This document shows, piece after piece, positions 12,015-21,131 of a stretch of 64,000 nt of DNA. The position numbers were made by a program, and so were the translations under genes. The DNA is taken from assembly GCF_900156375.1 (NCBI RefSeq), contig NZ_FTNK01000002.1, positions 124,001-188,000 of the forward strand, in the 5' to 3' direction. Position 1 is the first letter of the stretch. Each line of letters begins with the position of its first letter. Under the pieces are notes generated by a model that had not been told where the DNA came from, made no database searches, and saw only the letters and a list, made by a program, of their open reading frames with translations. Source of the DNA: Paenibacillus macquariensis. GTDB taxonomy: Bacteria; Bacillota; Bacilli; Paenibacillales; Paenibacillaceae.

Positions 12015-12677
12015 ATGACACACTGTATATTACTTCACAAATTGGACAACAAGGTGTATACTTCTCTTGCAAACGAAATTAAAAGTAGTGGTGGAGAAGC
12101 GATTGCTCTTCAACATAATGTTGCTTCTGAGGACGATTGGAAGAGAGTCATCGAAGAGACACTTAAACAATACGGGAAAATAGATATTCTAGTTAATAAT
12201 GCCGGTATTTCTTCAACTATGACCATTGCTAACTTGGAGATGGATCATTGGAATAAAGTGATGGATATCAACTTGAATGGTTGTATGTTGGGTATGAAAT
12301 ACGTTATCCCTGAAATGCAAAAGGTAGGGGCAGGTTCAGTTATCAATATTTCTTCTATCGGGGGTATTGTAGGTATGGATGGTTCGAGCGCATACACAGC
12401 TGCCAAAGGTGCACTTCGGGCGATCTCTAAAGCTGCTGCGGTTGAATTCGCTAAATCGCAAATTCGCGTAAATTCAGTTCATCCGGGTATTATTGAAACA
12501 CCAATGACGGCGCCAACCTTTGAATCCGCTACGCCATTTTATAAGACATTCACACAATTACCTTATTTCGGCAAACCTGAAGATATCGCTTATGGCGTAT
12601 TATATCTAGCTTCTGATGAGTCCCGGTATATGACTGGATCGGAACTGGTTATTGATGGTGGCTGGACTGCTTTGTAA
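12015..12677 (+). pseudogene. SDR dehydrogenase lacking its nucleotide-binding loop
   Basis: A 220-residue frame that is clearly an SDR from about residue 18 on: NNAG near 62, the catalytic Tyr-x3-Lys (YTAAK) near 131 and PGIIETPM near 157. The first part of the Rossmann fold is missing. KLDNKV, which normally leads into the TGxxxGxG loop, is joined directly to TSLANEIKSSGG, which normally comes some 45 residues later. The gap is in frame. No ribosome site precedes the ATG. It should not bind NAD(P) normally. I read it as an in-frame deletion relic of a 3-hydroxy-steroid/cyclopentanol dehydrogenase-type SDR. Confidence 0.75.
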
Positions 12678-12690
12678 ATTGTAGACATGA

Positions 12691-12724
12691 AAAGAGCGCC
12701 CTCGTATTCACGGGAGCGCTCTTT
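12691..12724. terminator. Bidirectional terminator
   Basis: AAAGAGCGCCCTCG pairs with CGGGAGCGCTCTTT around a short loop, with one mismatch and one GU. It lies between the convergent SDR relic and the TetR gene. Confidence 0.75.
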
Positions 12725-12746
12725 GTACATCATAAGCAGATTATTT

Positions 12747-13367
12747 CTATTGGACTTTATGTCCGGGTTGTATAATATATGGACCTTTAATGGAGAGATT
12801 CATCAATTGTGAGGCCATATCTTTCTCTGGGTAAGGCATTTGGTTCTCTATCCACCAGATGATCACCTCAAGAAAGGCTGACTCCACATATTTAATAATC
12901 ACATCACGATGTGCAGTAAGGTTATTGTCATTCGGTTCAATGTGGTTAATCCCTTGGGACACAAATTCATGGATGAGATCCATCAGTCCAGAGGAAAAGG
13001 CAGGAATCCGATTCTTCACCAACAATGCCTGATACTGTCCGTAATGTTCACCAACATGGTGGAAGAGCCGTATGAAACTGGGATGTGCCTCACCGCTGGT
13101 GAAATTAAACTGTTCAGGCTCTTCGGTGGAATATTCCATCGACTCCCGAAGTTCTTGAAGCAGCTCAGTGATGCATTGCTGAACCAAATCCTGTTTATCA
13201 TTGAAATGGAGATAAAAGGTAGCACGTTTAATGGTAGCAAGGTCAGCGATATCCTGCACGGTAATTTGTTCGAATTCGCGTGTTTCTAGTAATTCAAACA
13301 TCGCTTTACGAAGCAGACGCTGCGTGCGAACGACCCTCGGGTCTATTTTTTTAGGCTGAAATGCCAT
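12747..13367 (-). CDS. TetR family regulator, probable regulator of fabV
   Basis: 206 residues. The N-terminal helix-turn-helix (about 30-65) reads ITVQDIADLATIKRATFYLHF, the TetR pattern. The remainder looks like the TetR_C_8 type of C-terminal domain. It lies 45 bases downstream of fabV on the same strand and is probably cotranscribed with it, so it may respond to a fatty-acid or biocide signal. That link is inference from position only. Confidence 0.88.
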   Translation of the reverse strand: MAFQPKKIDPRVVRTQRLLRKAMFELLETREFEQITVQDIADLATIKRATFYLHFNDKQDLVQQCITELLQELRESMEYSTEEPEQFNFTSGEAHPSFIRLFHHVGEHYGQYQALLVKNRIPAFSSGLMDLIHEFVSQGINHIEPNDNNLTAHRDVIIKYVESAFLEVIIWWIENQMPYPEKDMASQLMNLSIKGPYIIQPGHKVQ

Positions 13368-13412
13368 ATATTATCGTCCTCCAATGACGAGTCTTGCACG
13401 ATTGCGTATTGA

Positions 13413-14603
13413 TTATTGGGAGTTAGGGACCTGAACATCAGGGTTAATATCAGCATCATAATCGACACCTTCGGATTCAAATCCAAACAGTTGGAAGAAT
13501 TCGCGGGTGTATCCCTTAAGATCCGTAAGTTCATAAATATTTTCGGTCGTGATCTGATTCCAAATCTGTGTGACTTCAGCTTGTACATCTTCGCGTAATT
13601 CCCAATCATCGATGCGAATGCGGCCTTTTTCATCTACAGGTGTACCATTATCCGTGTACAGACGTTCATTAAACAATCGATACGTTTGCTCAATACAGCC
13701 TTCGTGAAGTCCTTTTTCCTTCATAACTTTATATAAGGCAGAAACATATAACGGTACAACTGGAATAGCGGAACTAGATTGCGTCACAAGTGCCTTACTT
13801 ACACATACATAAGCACGCCCCCCGCCTATTGCGAGTTGGTCATTCATTTGTAGGGCCGTTGCCTCAAGGTGATCCTTGGCTTGACCAATGGAGCCATCTC
13901 TATAAATAGCTTGCGTGATTTCTGATCCGATGTACGAGTATGCGATAGTGGTTGCGTTATCAGCTAGTACGCCAGCTTGACGAAGTCCATCGATCCATAG
14001 CTGCCAATCATCGCCACCCATCACTGTGACCGTATCATGTACTTCTTGTTCGGTTGCCTCTTCAATTGTAACTTGACTCACTTCGCCCGTATGGAAATTG
14101 ACGGTTTGGTTCGTAAAAGACTTCCCAATAGGTTTAAGTACGGAATTGACCATTTCCCCCGTCTGTGGGTCAACTCTGCGCGGGGAAGCTACGCTATAGA
14201 TGACTAGATCCACTTGGCCCAGTTCAGTGCGAATAAGTTCGATCGTCTTGTCCTTTGTCTCGGAAGAGAAAGCGTCACCTGTGACACTGTATGATTTGAG
14301 ACCAGCAGCTTCTGCTGCTTTCTCAAACGCTGCAGAATTGTACCACCCAGCTGAAGCGGTACGTTTCTCACTTCCACCACTTGGGCGGTAAACACCAACT
14401 GTGTTTGCTTGTGCTCCAAACGCAGCAACAATTCGAGATGCCAGTCCATAGCCAGTAGAAGCTCCGATGACTAATACATTGCGGGGACCCTTAATTGCTG
14501 GATTCGCTTGTACATATTCTATTTGTTGCTGTACCTGACTAGCACAACCCACTGGATGGGATGTCGTACAAATAAATCCACGTGTTCTCGGTTTAATAAT
14601 CAT
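13413..14603 (-). CDS. fabV: FabV-type trans-2-enoyl-ACP/CoA reductase
   Basis: 396 residues with the FabV N-terminus IKPRTRGFICTTSHPVGC, the glycine loop LVIGASTGYGLASR near 45, and the Tyr-x8-Lys active pair in IYRDGSIGQAK near 235-245. The family carries out the last step of fatty-acid elongation and is insensitive to triclosan. Length is normal (about 400). The promoter region is the 107-base gap to the MFS gene. The downstream TetR gene probably shares its transcript. Confidence 0.95.
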   Translation of the reverse strand: MIIKPRTRGFICTTSHPVGCASQVQQQIEYVQANPAIKGPRNVLVIGASTGYGLASRIVAAFGAQANTVGVYRPSGGSEKRTASAGWYNSAAFEKAAEAAGLKSYSVTGDAFSSETKDKTIELIRTELGQVDLVIYSVASPRRVDPQTGEMVNSVLKPIGKSFTNQTVNFHTGEVSQVTIEEATEQEVHDTVTVMGGDDWQLWIDGLRQAGVLADNATTIAYSYIGSEITQAIYRDGSIGQAKDHLEATALQMNDQLAIGGGRAYVCVSKALVTQSSSAIPVVPLYVSALYKVMKEKGLHEGCIEQTYRLFNERLYTDNGTPVDEKGRIRIDDWELREDVQAEVTQIWNQITTENIYELTDLKGYTREFFQLFGFESEGVDYDADINPDVQVPNSQ

Positions 14604-14710
14604 TTGTGTATTAATTCCTCTCTTTAACAGAACCTGATTAATAGTTTACTTATGTAATCGCCCCAAGTAGCTTTGTGTGAACGGGGATTCATTATTGACT
14701 GATGATACCT

Positions 14711-15874
14711 TTAGTCGACCGTTTCGGTATTCCGTTGACTACTTCCATAAGTGCGATGTAGGACTAGACCGAATATCACACCAACAAAAGAAATTACTGA
14801 GATAGATAGGAACAGTGTCTTAGCTCCGAAGAATTCATACATAGCGCCCCCAACATAGGAAGCGAAGATGCCAGACACTCCAAAAAATAGCAGAGCCAGT
14901 ACAGTCTGACCGGTTGCACGCCATTCAACAGGCACGATCCGATATAGGTATTGAATAGCTGCAGTATAAAATATCGGGAATGTAAGCAGTTGGAGGACTT
15001 GCAAATAGGCTAGCCAATGTGGATCAGTTATCCATGCAGAAATGAAGAAGCGTATGAAATAAAAGGCACCGGCGATTGTAATGAGGATAAGTTCCTTACC
15101 TTTACGTAGCCACCAGAAGCTTAAAGCAAATACGACAATTTCACTGCCTGCTGCTAGAAACCAAGCTTGCCCTACCAATGCTGGATTACCTCCGAGTTCA
15201 AGGATATATACACCTAGAAACGTGTCGTTTATCCGCGCTGGAATGGAACAGATGAAGACTAGCAATAAGAACAGAAGTGTTTCTTTTCCACTCAAGAAAT
15301 TTTTGAGACTCTTCAACGTTACCGGTTTAGTGGCTGCTGGTGCATCGGGTATAGGAAGAATAATGATAAAGCTTAAAAGTCCAATACCAGCAAATACTAA
15401 TGCTAAGCTGTGAGAGCCATAGTGGGTCATTAAGTAACCAGTCAATAACGCCATAACCGCATAGCCCAATGCCCCGAACGTACGAATGGATCCGTAGTTA
15501 ATACCAGCGGATTCAGCTATTCGAAAATTCATACTTTCCGTCAAAGGGTCAATAGGCATGAGGAAGAAATAAGTCAACATTGCAAATACAATAAGCATGG
15601 TATAACTAGCCGTATTGTACAAGAGATATCCGGTGATCGAAGCGCAAACAATCAGTAGCATTAATACTTTTCGAATTGTCTTTGTCCGGTCACTAATCAT
15701 CCCCCATAAAGGTTGAGCAATGATTGTTATTATCCCACCAGTACCAATAATGAACCCAATCTGTGATGGGCTTAACCCCTGTGAATCAAAATAGACAGGA
15801 AGAAAAGAGACAAACATAGCTAGCAAGGCAAAATACAAGAAATTAAAGGCTCGTAATGGTGTTGATTGTTTCAT
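14711..15874 (-). CDS. MFS transporter of the MFS_1_like/YwbF type
   Basis: 387 residues with about 12 membrane segments. The N-terminus (LRAFNFLYFALLAMFVSFLP) and the loop PLWGMISDRTKTIRKVLML resemble the MFS_1_like group, which includes the 3-phenylpropionate and nucleoside permease relatives. No substrate can be assigned. It ends 107 bases before fabV on the same strand with no clear terminator between. Confidence 0.8.
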   Translation of the reverse strand: MKQSTPLRAFNFLYFALLAMFVSFLPVYFDSQGLSPSQIGFIIGTGGIITIIAQPLWGMISDRTKTIRKVLMLLIVCASITGYLLYNTASYTMLIVFAMLTYFFLMPIDPLTESMNFRIAESAGINYGSIRTFGALGYAVMALLTGYLMTHYGSHSLALVFAGIGLLSFIIILPIPDAPAATKPVTLKSLKNFLSGKETLLFLLLVFICSIPARINDTFLGVYILELGGNPALVGQAWFLAAGSEIVVFALSFWWLRKGKELILITIAGAFYFIRFFISAWITDPHWLAYLQVLQLLTFPIFYTAAIQYLYRIVPVEWRATGQTVLALLFFGVSGIFASYVGGAMYEFFGAKTLFLSISVISFVGVIFGLVLHRTYGSSQRNTETVD

Positions 15875-16097
15875 GAAATGTCATATTCCTCACGTTATTG
15901 TATTGTTGGACTCATTGCAGCCTTCCTATTGTACCATAATGGGCGATTCTCGGTAAGGTAGAGTGCTTAGATCAAGAGGAAGTAATTAAAATTTGTGTAA
16001 TGATGAATCCGTTTATTCTTCGCGTGAATAGTCCGAACACATAACTGCAACAATACTATACTGAACCTAAGTTACAGTAGCCAAGGAGGAATGACAA

Positions 16098-16235
16098 ATG
16101 AGCCCAGATAAGAATCTAATCAATACGGTAAAAGATTTAGAGACTAACCCTGTGACGAGTCAACAAGCGCAACAATTTCAACAAAAGAAGAATGACCGAC
16201 GTAAAGAGATGCTACAAGACGATTCAAAAGAGTAG
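16098..16235 (+). CDS. Small hydrophilic protein, 45 residues
   Basis: A short frame with a very good ribosome site (AAGGAGG at 16083-16089) and a hairpin terminator downstream. The product begins MSPDKNLINTVKDLETNP and is rich in Gln, Lys and Asp (SQQAQQFQQKKNDRRKEML), with no Cys, Trp or membrane segment. It is not recognised. The organisation as a single gene with its own terminator supports a real small protein of the sort often found in spore-formers. Confidence 0.65.
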   Translation: MSPDKNLINTVKDLETNPVTSQQAQQFQQKKNDRRKEMLQDDSKE

Positions 16236-16285
16236 GATATGATATTAACAGATGATACACCTTTAATGTGGTAGTGGATGAATAG

Positions 16286-16310
16286 AAAAGAGGGGGAATC
16301 CCTCTTTTTT
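16286..16310 (+). terminator. Rho-independent terminator
   Basis: AAAAGAGGG/CCCTCTTTT with a 5-base loop followed by T residues, 50 bases after the small gene. Confidence 0.85.
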
Positions 16311-16349
16311 GTTGTGATAGCATCATGAACATAATGTTAGGTAGAAAAA

Positions 16350-16560
16350 GGAGTTCATGAAGCTACACGCAGTGATCTTGCTGTGTTTCGCATAGGCGAG
16401 ATTTGATTGAATGGAACAATGATCTTGTATTTGTGGAACGCTGTCAACGATGGTGAAGTCCTATGACTCATCCGTTGGCTTACGCCAGATGAAGATGATA
16501 TACTTTAGGAACAATGCATTTGTAAAATGGATTTGGCTATTATTTTGAATATGCAATGGC
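16350..16560 (+). pseudogene. Possible decayed reading frame, unidentified
   Basis: One frame reads as protein-like sequence (for example ILYLWNAVNDGEVL then LIRWLTPDEDDIL) but holds stops at 16404, 16464 and 16506. It follows an AAAGGAG-like site and is followed by a terminator at 16577, as a former gene would be. I do not recognise the family, and it may be chance. Confidence 0.2.
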
Positions 16561-16576
16561 ATAGTATTCATAACGT

Positions 16577-16603
16577 AAAGCCCTTTAGATGAAGGGCTTT
16601 TTA
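16577..16603 (+). terminator. Rho-independent terminator
   Basis: AAAGCCCTT pairs with AAGGGCTTT and is followed by T-rich sequence. It has no intact gene in front of it, which supports the decayed-frame reading. Confidence 0.75.
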
Positions 16604-16652
16604 TTATAATAATTTTAAGACGTACATCTATAGAGAGGAGAAGTGATCACAT

Positions 16653-17675
16653 ATGATTAAATTAGGCGTGCTAGATCAGGTCTATGTTAATGAAGGACAG
16701 ACTGCAACGGAGGGACTTCAACGATCGACTCGGCTTGCAAAAGCAACAGAAGATCTAGGATACACTCGTTATTGGGTATCTGAACATCATGCGATGCGCG
16801 CGCTTGCTTTCTCTAGTCCAGAAGTGTTGGTAGCACACTTGGCAGCAGCTACCAGTAGAATTCGTGTCGGTTCAGGAGGCATTATGCTTCCGCACTACAG
16901 CGCGTATAAAGTCGCTGAGAATTTCCGATTGCTTGAGGCTCTTCATCCGGGGCGCATCGACCTAGGTCTAGGCCGAGCACCAGGGGGTATGCCTCTCGCT
17001 ACGAGAGCCCTCCAACAAGACAAATACGTTGACGTGAATAAGTATCCTCAGCAGGTGCTTGATATTATCGGGTATTTACATGATTCAATCCCAGCGGGGC
17101 ATCCGTTCGAGAAGTTGATGGCGGCTCCAGCTATTTCAACTGCACCTGAAATTTGGTTACTAGGTTCTAGTTCTGAGAGTGCAAAAATTGCTGCGACACT
17201 AGGTACTTCCTATGCGTTCGCTGAGTTCTTCGGCACACCTGGAGGAGAAATGGCAACGCAACATTATAACGAGAATTTCGAGCCAAACCATGTATTAGAG
17301 GAACAACCACGTTCGATGATTGCAACACTTGTGATTTGCGCGGATACGGAAGAAGAGGCAAACCTATTAGCCAAGAGCAGTGATTTGCTATTCCTCGGAA
17401 TTAGAACAGGTCTTGAAATCCCATTCCTACCTTCAGTGAACACAGCAGTTCATTATCCATACACGGACATGGATCTGCAACATATTAAGCAAATTCGTCA
17501 GCGTCGGGTTATTGGTACGCCAGCTCAGGTGAAGGAACAGTTACTACAAATGAGTAAGGATTACCATGTTGGGGAGATTCTCCTCAATATTCCAATTCAT
17601 GATGAGAAAGCCAGAATCCACTCCTATAAGCTGATTGCAGAAGCATTTGGAATGAATGTGAATAGAGAGGACTAG
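16653..17675 (+). CDS. LLM-class flavin-dependent oxidoreductase (YhbW-like)
   Basis: 340 residues of the bacterial luciferase-like TIM-barrel family. Typical pieces are YTRYWVSEHHAMRALAFSSP near 38-58, IRVGSGGIMLPHYSAYKVAE near 70-90 and LGLGRAPGG near 105. Such proteins use FMNH2 and oxygen as monooxygenases, or F420 in other phyla; the substrate is unknown. It has an AGAGGAG ribosome site and is followed after 6 bases by a LysR gene, so the two form an operon. Confidence 0.88.
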   Translation: MIKLGVLDQVYVNEGQTATEGLQRSTRLAKATEDLGYTRYWVSEHHAMRALAFSSPEVLVAHLAAATSRIRVGSGGIMLPHYSAYKVAENFRLLEALHPGRIDLGLGRAPGGMPLATRALQQDKYVDVNKYPQQVLDIIGYLHDSIPAGHPFEKLMAAPAISTAPEIWLLGSSSESAKIAATLGTSYAFAEFFGTPGGEMATQHYNENFEPNHVLEEQPRSMIATLVICADTEEEANLLAKSSDLLFLGIRTGLEIPFLPSVNTAVHYPYTDMDLQHIKQIRQRRVIGTPAQVKEQLLQMSKDYHVGEILLNIPIHDEKARIHSYKLIAEAFGMNVNRED

Positions 17676-17681
17676 AATTCA

Positions 17682-18587
17682 TTGACTCTACAACAATTGA
17701 AATATGTGATTGAGGTTGCGAGTCGCGGTTCGATGAACTTAGCTGCCAAGCGGTTATTTATATCCCAGCCGAGTCTTTCGAATGCGATCAAGGATCTGGA
17801 AGAAGAAATTAAAATAACTATTTTTGAGCGAACAAATAAAGGGATATCTCTGTCTAAGGAGGGGGTAGAGTTTCTAGGTTATGCACGTCAGGTTGTTGAA
17901 CAGGCGGAGCTACTGGAAGCGCGTTATCTGGATGCATTACCTTCTCCGCAGAATTTCTCTGTATCTACTCAACACTATGCGTTTGCAGTGAATGCATTTG
18001 TGAATTTGGTTCGTGAATATGGTCAAGATGAGTATGAATTGGCACTACGCGAGACGAAGACTCATGAAATCATTCAGGATGTAAAGAGCTTACGAAGTGA
18101 GATCGGGATACTATATCTTAATGAATTTAATACGAAGGTTATCAGTAGACTTCTTAAAGATGCGAACCTACAATTTAACAGCTTATTTACGGCAAAACCT
18201 CATATTTTTATTAGTAATAAGAATCCACTAGCTAAAGAGTCAATGGTAACGATTGATCAACTACAGCATTATCCGTATCTATCCTTTGAGCAAGGGGAGT
18301 ACAATTCCTTTCATTTTGCAGAGGAGATCCTTAGTACCTTGTCACATCCAAAAAGCATTCGTGTAAATGATCGCGCAACACTCTTCAATTTGTTGATAGG
18401 ATTAAATGGATATACGATCTCTACTGGAGTTCTAAGTGCCGATCTGAATGGTAATGAGATCATTCCTATTCCTTTGGATTGTGATGAAATGATCAACGTT
18501 GGGTGGATATCTCATAAAAATGTTGCGCTCACCAAGCTCGCATCAGCCTATATTGAGGAACTTCATCGAGCAATTGTCGAATCTTAG
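17682..18587 (+). CDS. LysR family regulator
   Basis: 301 residues. The N-terminal winged helix has the LysR pattern (SMNLAAKRLFISQPSLSNAI, about 17-36). The C-terminal part is an effector-binding periplasmic-like fold. The start is TTG at 17682, with AGAGAGG 9 bases upstream; no ATG would give the complete HTH. It is the second gene of a pair with the LLM oxidoreductase and may control it or the MetE-like gene downstream. Confidence 0.88.
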   Translation: MTLQQLKYVIEVASRGSMNLAAKRLFISQPSLSNAIKDLEEEIKITIFERTNKGISLSKEGVEFLGYARQVVEQAELLEARYLDALPSPQNFSVSTQHYAFAVNAFVNLVREYGQDEYELALRETKTHEIIQDVKSLRSEIGILYLNEFNTKVISRLLKDANLQFNSLFTAKPHIFISNKNPLAKESMVTIDQLQHYPYLSFEQGEYNSFHFAEEILSTLSHPKSIRVNDRATLFNLLIGLNGYTISTGVLSADLNGNEIIPIPLDCDEMINVGWISHKNVALTKLASAYIEELHRAIVES

Positions 18588-18703
18588 TGTGATATAGCTT
18601 TTAGCTATAACTAGCAATAGTTTATTGGAGTTACAGTATAACTGAACAACCGTGGTATCTTTTATTTAGCGATTCATTACATACACTAAAGGAGATTACC
18701 CAA

Positions 18704-19837
18704 ATGAGTACAATTGAGAACGCAGCAAAGCGTGGAGTCACCCCTTTCAGATATGATACAGTAGGTAGCTTCCTACGTCCGCAAGTACTTAAAGACGCTA
18801 GAAGCAAATTTCAGAACGATGAGATTTCTGCAGACGAGCTGAAGAAGATTGAGGATGAAGAAATCATTAAGTTGGTTGAGAAGCAGAAATTAGTTGGCTT
18901 AAAAGCAGTGACGGATGGTGAATTCAGACGTTCTTGGTGGCATCTTGATTTCATGTGGGGACTAGATGGTGTGGAAAAGGCTATCGTTGAACACGGTTAC
19001 CTGTTCCAAGGGATAGAGACAAGAGCGGAAACAGCTCGTTTAACCGGTAAAATTAGTAGTTCGAATCATCCATTTGTAGCTCACTTTGAATTCTTGAAAC
19101 AAGTTACGGGTGATAACGTTGTAGCACGTCAGACCATTCCTGCTCCTGCACAGTTCCTTGCGGAACTTCTACGTGCAGAGAACAAAGTGAGTACCGATGC
19201 TAACTACAGTAGTATCGATGAGTTGGTGACGGATATTGCAAGTGCCTACAACACTGCTATTCGTGCCCTATATGATGCTGGTTGTCGTAGCGTGCAATTG
19301 GATGATTGCACGTGGGGGATGCTCTGTGATAAGAACTATTGGGAAGCAAGACAACAAGAGGGTATTGATATTTCGGGTCAGGCTAAGCTGTTTGCATTAG
19401 TTAATCAACAAGCGATTGCTGATTTACCTTCTGATTTGGTTATTACCAAGCATGTATGCCGTGGGAATTATCATTCCAATTGGGCATCTTCAGGCGGATA
19501 TGAACCAATTGCAGACGAGTTGTTCGGTATCGATAATATTGATGGTTATTATCTAGAATTTGATACTGAACGCGCAGGTGATTTCACACCGTTGAAATCA
19601 TTGAAAGATCAGCAAGTTGTATTGGGTCTTGTATCCTCCAAAATAGGTGCACTTGAGGAGAAGCAGGATATCATCGATAGAATCAAGGAAGCGGCTCAAT
19701 ATGTAGATATCAACCACATCTGCCTCAGCCCGCAATGTGGATTCGCCTCCACGGAAGAGGGGAATATCATTACGGAAGAAGAGCAGTGGAAGAAGCTTGC
19801 GTTCATCAAGGAGATTGCCGACGAAATTTGGAAATAA
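18704..19837 (+). CDS. MetE C-terminal-like methyltransferase (YxjG/YxjH type)
   Basis: 377 residues, the size of Bacillus YxjG/YxjH, which match only the C-terminal half of cobalamin-independent methionine synthase. Zn-site elements are visible: KHVCRGN near 249 and LSPQCGFAS near 345. The family transfers methyl groups to homocysteine or acts on related thiols. Bacillus homologues sit behind a SAM riboswitch; the 116-base leader here has none. AAAGGAG precedes the ATG. A perfect long hairpin follows. Confidence 0.88.
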   Translation: MSTIENAAKRGVTPFRYDTVGSFLRPQVLKDARSKFQNDEISADELKKIEDEEIIKLVEKQKLVGLKAVTDGEFRRSWWHLDFMWGLDGVEKAIVEHGYLFQGIETRAETARLTGKISSSNHPFVAHFEFLKQVTGDNVVARQTIPAPAQFLAELLRAENKVSTDANYSSIDELVTDIASAYNTAIRALYDAGCRSVQLDDCTWGMLCDKNYWEARQQEGIDISGQAKLFALVNQQAIADLPSDLVITKHVCRGNYHSNWASSGGYEPIADELFGIDNIDGYYLEFDTERAGDFTPLKSLKDQQVVLGLVSSKIGALEEKQDIIDRIKEAAQYVDINHICLSPQCGFASTEEGNIITEEEQWKKLAFIKEIADEIWK

Positions 19838-19862
19838 TTATAGAATTGGATTCGACTTAAAC

Positions 19863-19911
19863 ACAATAGACCCGATATGAAGAGGATTCCTCTTCATATC
19901 GGGTCTATTGT
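19863..19911 (+). terminator. Perfect 24-bp inverted repeat, terminator
   Basis: Arms 19863-19886 and 19888-19911 are exact complements with a single central base, ending in a T-rich stretch. It lies 26 bases after the MetE-like gene. Confidence 0.8.
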
Positions 19912-20022
19912 ATGTTGCTAAGTGTCTTATATATAACCATTGGAGAAACATGGATGAGCTGTGCATAGTAGCAAAATAGATAGCAAAAACTATTGATTAT
20001 TAGTGAACCAAGGAGGTATATG

Positions 20023-20595
20023 ATGATTTTTAAAAAAGGTAACATTCACAGACGTGGTCAAGTATCACTTCTTCTCTTGATTTGTATGAGTACGGTGTTA
20101 AGCGGATGTTCTAAGCCACAACCTGAACCACAAGGGACAACGCCTTCGGTAGAATCCACATCACCAACGGGAACGAATAAGGAATCGAATACCAACAACA
20201 CAACGAAACAGCCGAATCCACCGTCAGGATCAACGGTATCAGATACAGAGGGGATTCCATCTGGTGTAACAATTAAGAAAGTAATCAAAGATGTGGAAGT
20301 GAAGAATAACTATCGTAAGAAAGTAGAATTACTTTCAGATGGGGGTAAGCGAATTACAATTACTGATCCCAACGGTGGGGTCGTCATGAAACATATCGAA
20401 TACGAGGGAGTTATCCTATCGGTGAATGGCAAGAAGGTTGATGTTCAAGTGGAACATGGGGGGAAACAGACTTTAACTATTCCAAATGAAATCGTCATTG
20501 AAGATGATGAGAACCTGGGACTCGTCAAAGGTGTTGAAATCGAATGGGATGTAGATACCGAAGGGAAAATTCAAAGTGTGGAATTAGAGGATTAA
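20023..20595 (+). CDS. Lipoprotein of unknown function
   Basis: 190 residues from ATG 20023 (AGGAGG at 20011-20016, 6-base spacing; a second ATG at 20020 is also possible). The signal peptide has a basic start, a Leu-rich core and a lipobox VLSGC near residue 28. A Ser/Thr/Pro/Asn-rich linker follows. The C-terminal 110 residues form an acidic, beta-rich domain with repeats of short strands (TITDPNGG, VDVQVEHGG). I do not recognise this domain. It should be anchored to the outer face of the membrane. Confidence 0.75.
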   Translation: MIFKKGNIHRRGQVSLLLLICMSTVLSGCSKPQPEPQGTTPSVESTSPTGTNKESNTNNTTKQPNPPSGSTVSDTEGIPSGVTIKKVIKDVEVKNNYRKKVELLSDGGKRITITDPNGGVVMKHIEYEGVILSVNGKKVDVQVEHGGKQTLTIPNEIVIEDDENLGLVKGVEIEWDVDTEGKIQSVELED

Positions 20596-20665
20596 CTACT
20601 TGAATTAAATGTCAGTTCGAAATACCTGTATTGTGGGAAATAACAAGGTAGTTAATCGACAAAAA

Positions 20666-20695
20666 TTGACTCTATTCTTCATGAAATAGTATAAT
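20666..20695 (+). promoter_or_regulatory. Sigma-A type promoter before a small gene
   Basis: TTGACT, 18 bases, TATAAT. The expected start near 20702 leaves a very short leader that begins with the ribosome site of the 59-residue gene. Confidence 0.6.
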
Positions 20696-20717
20696 ATACC
20701 TACGGAGATGATCAGAC

Positions 20718-20897
20718 ATGGATAATGGGTATTTTAAAGGATTTCAAAAAATGAGTCATGAGAATGAGATGAGATCAGTACTTCTTATCCGGGGAGTCAA
20801 AAGGATCCTTGAGGAGAAGAAGGAAGAACGTTTTTTGAAAAAGATTTTTCAGAAGAAAAAGCATATAGAACCGAAAGCTTGGAAGAAAATAGTCTAA
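20718..20897 (+). CDS. Small basic protein, 59 residues
   Basis: A short frame behind a good promoter and GGAG site, closed by a hairpin terminator. The product is strongly basic in its second half (EEKKEERFLKKIFQKKKH) and has an amphipathic helix-like centre (SVLLIRGVKRILEE). It has no recognised domain. Promoter, ribosome site and terminator together make it a likely real gene; function unknown. Confidence 0.6.
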   Translation: MDNGYFKGFQKMSHENEMRSVLLIRGVKRILEEKKEERFLKKIFQKKKHIEPKAWKKIV

Positions 20898-20904
20898 TAG
20901 ATCG

Positions 20905-20945
20905 AAAAAGAGGAACTCTGGCCAAAAGGTTAGGGTTCCTTTTTT
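20905..20945 (+). terminator. Imperfect terminator hairpin
   Basis: AAAAAGAGGAACTCT pairs with AGGGTTCCTTTTT with a 2-base bulge and a GU, ending in Ts, just after the 59-residue gene. Confidence 0.6.
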
Positions 20946-21131
20946 GAGGGATGTAGTAGATCTGTTGGAGAAATGAAATAGGTATAGGTGGGTTAATTCG
21001 ATGGAATTCTAGGGAGTATACTTCTTCATATCTTTCAAAGTATCTTTTCATTTCGGATTATTAGTGACTAATGTTCAAACTACAAAATGCCGATAGTTGG
21101 ATATATATCATAGAGAGATAAGGTGATGAAT

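Larger units (their letters stand above)
16236..16652. other. Gene-poor region with two terminators and a possible decayed frame
   Basis: Contains the terminator of the 45-residue gene (16286-16310), a second hairpin (16577-16603) and between them one reading frame of about 70 codons interrupted by three stops. No intact gene was found. Confidence 0.5.

Noticed and set aside
18588..18703. Possible SAM (S-box) riboswitch before the YxjG-like gene
   Set aside because: Bacillus homologues have one, but the 116-base gap is too short and lacks the conserved core; only a small TATAGCT palindrome is present.
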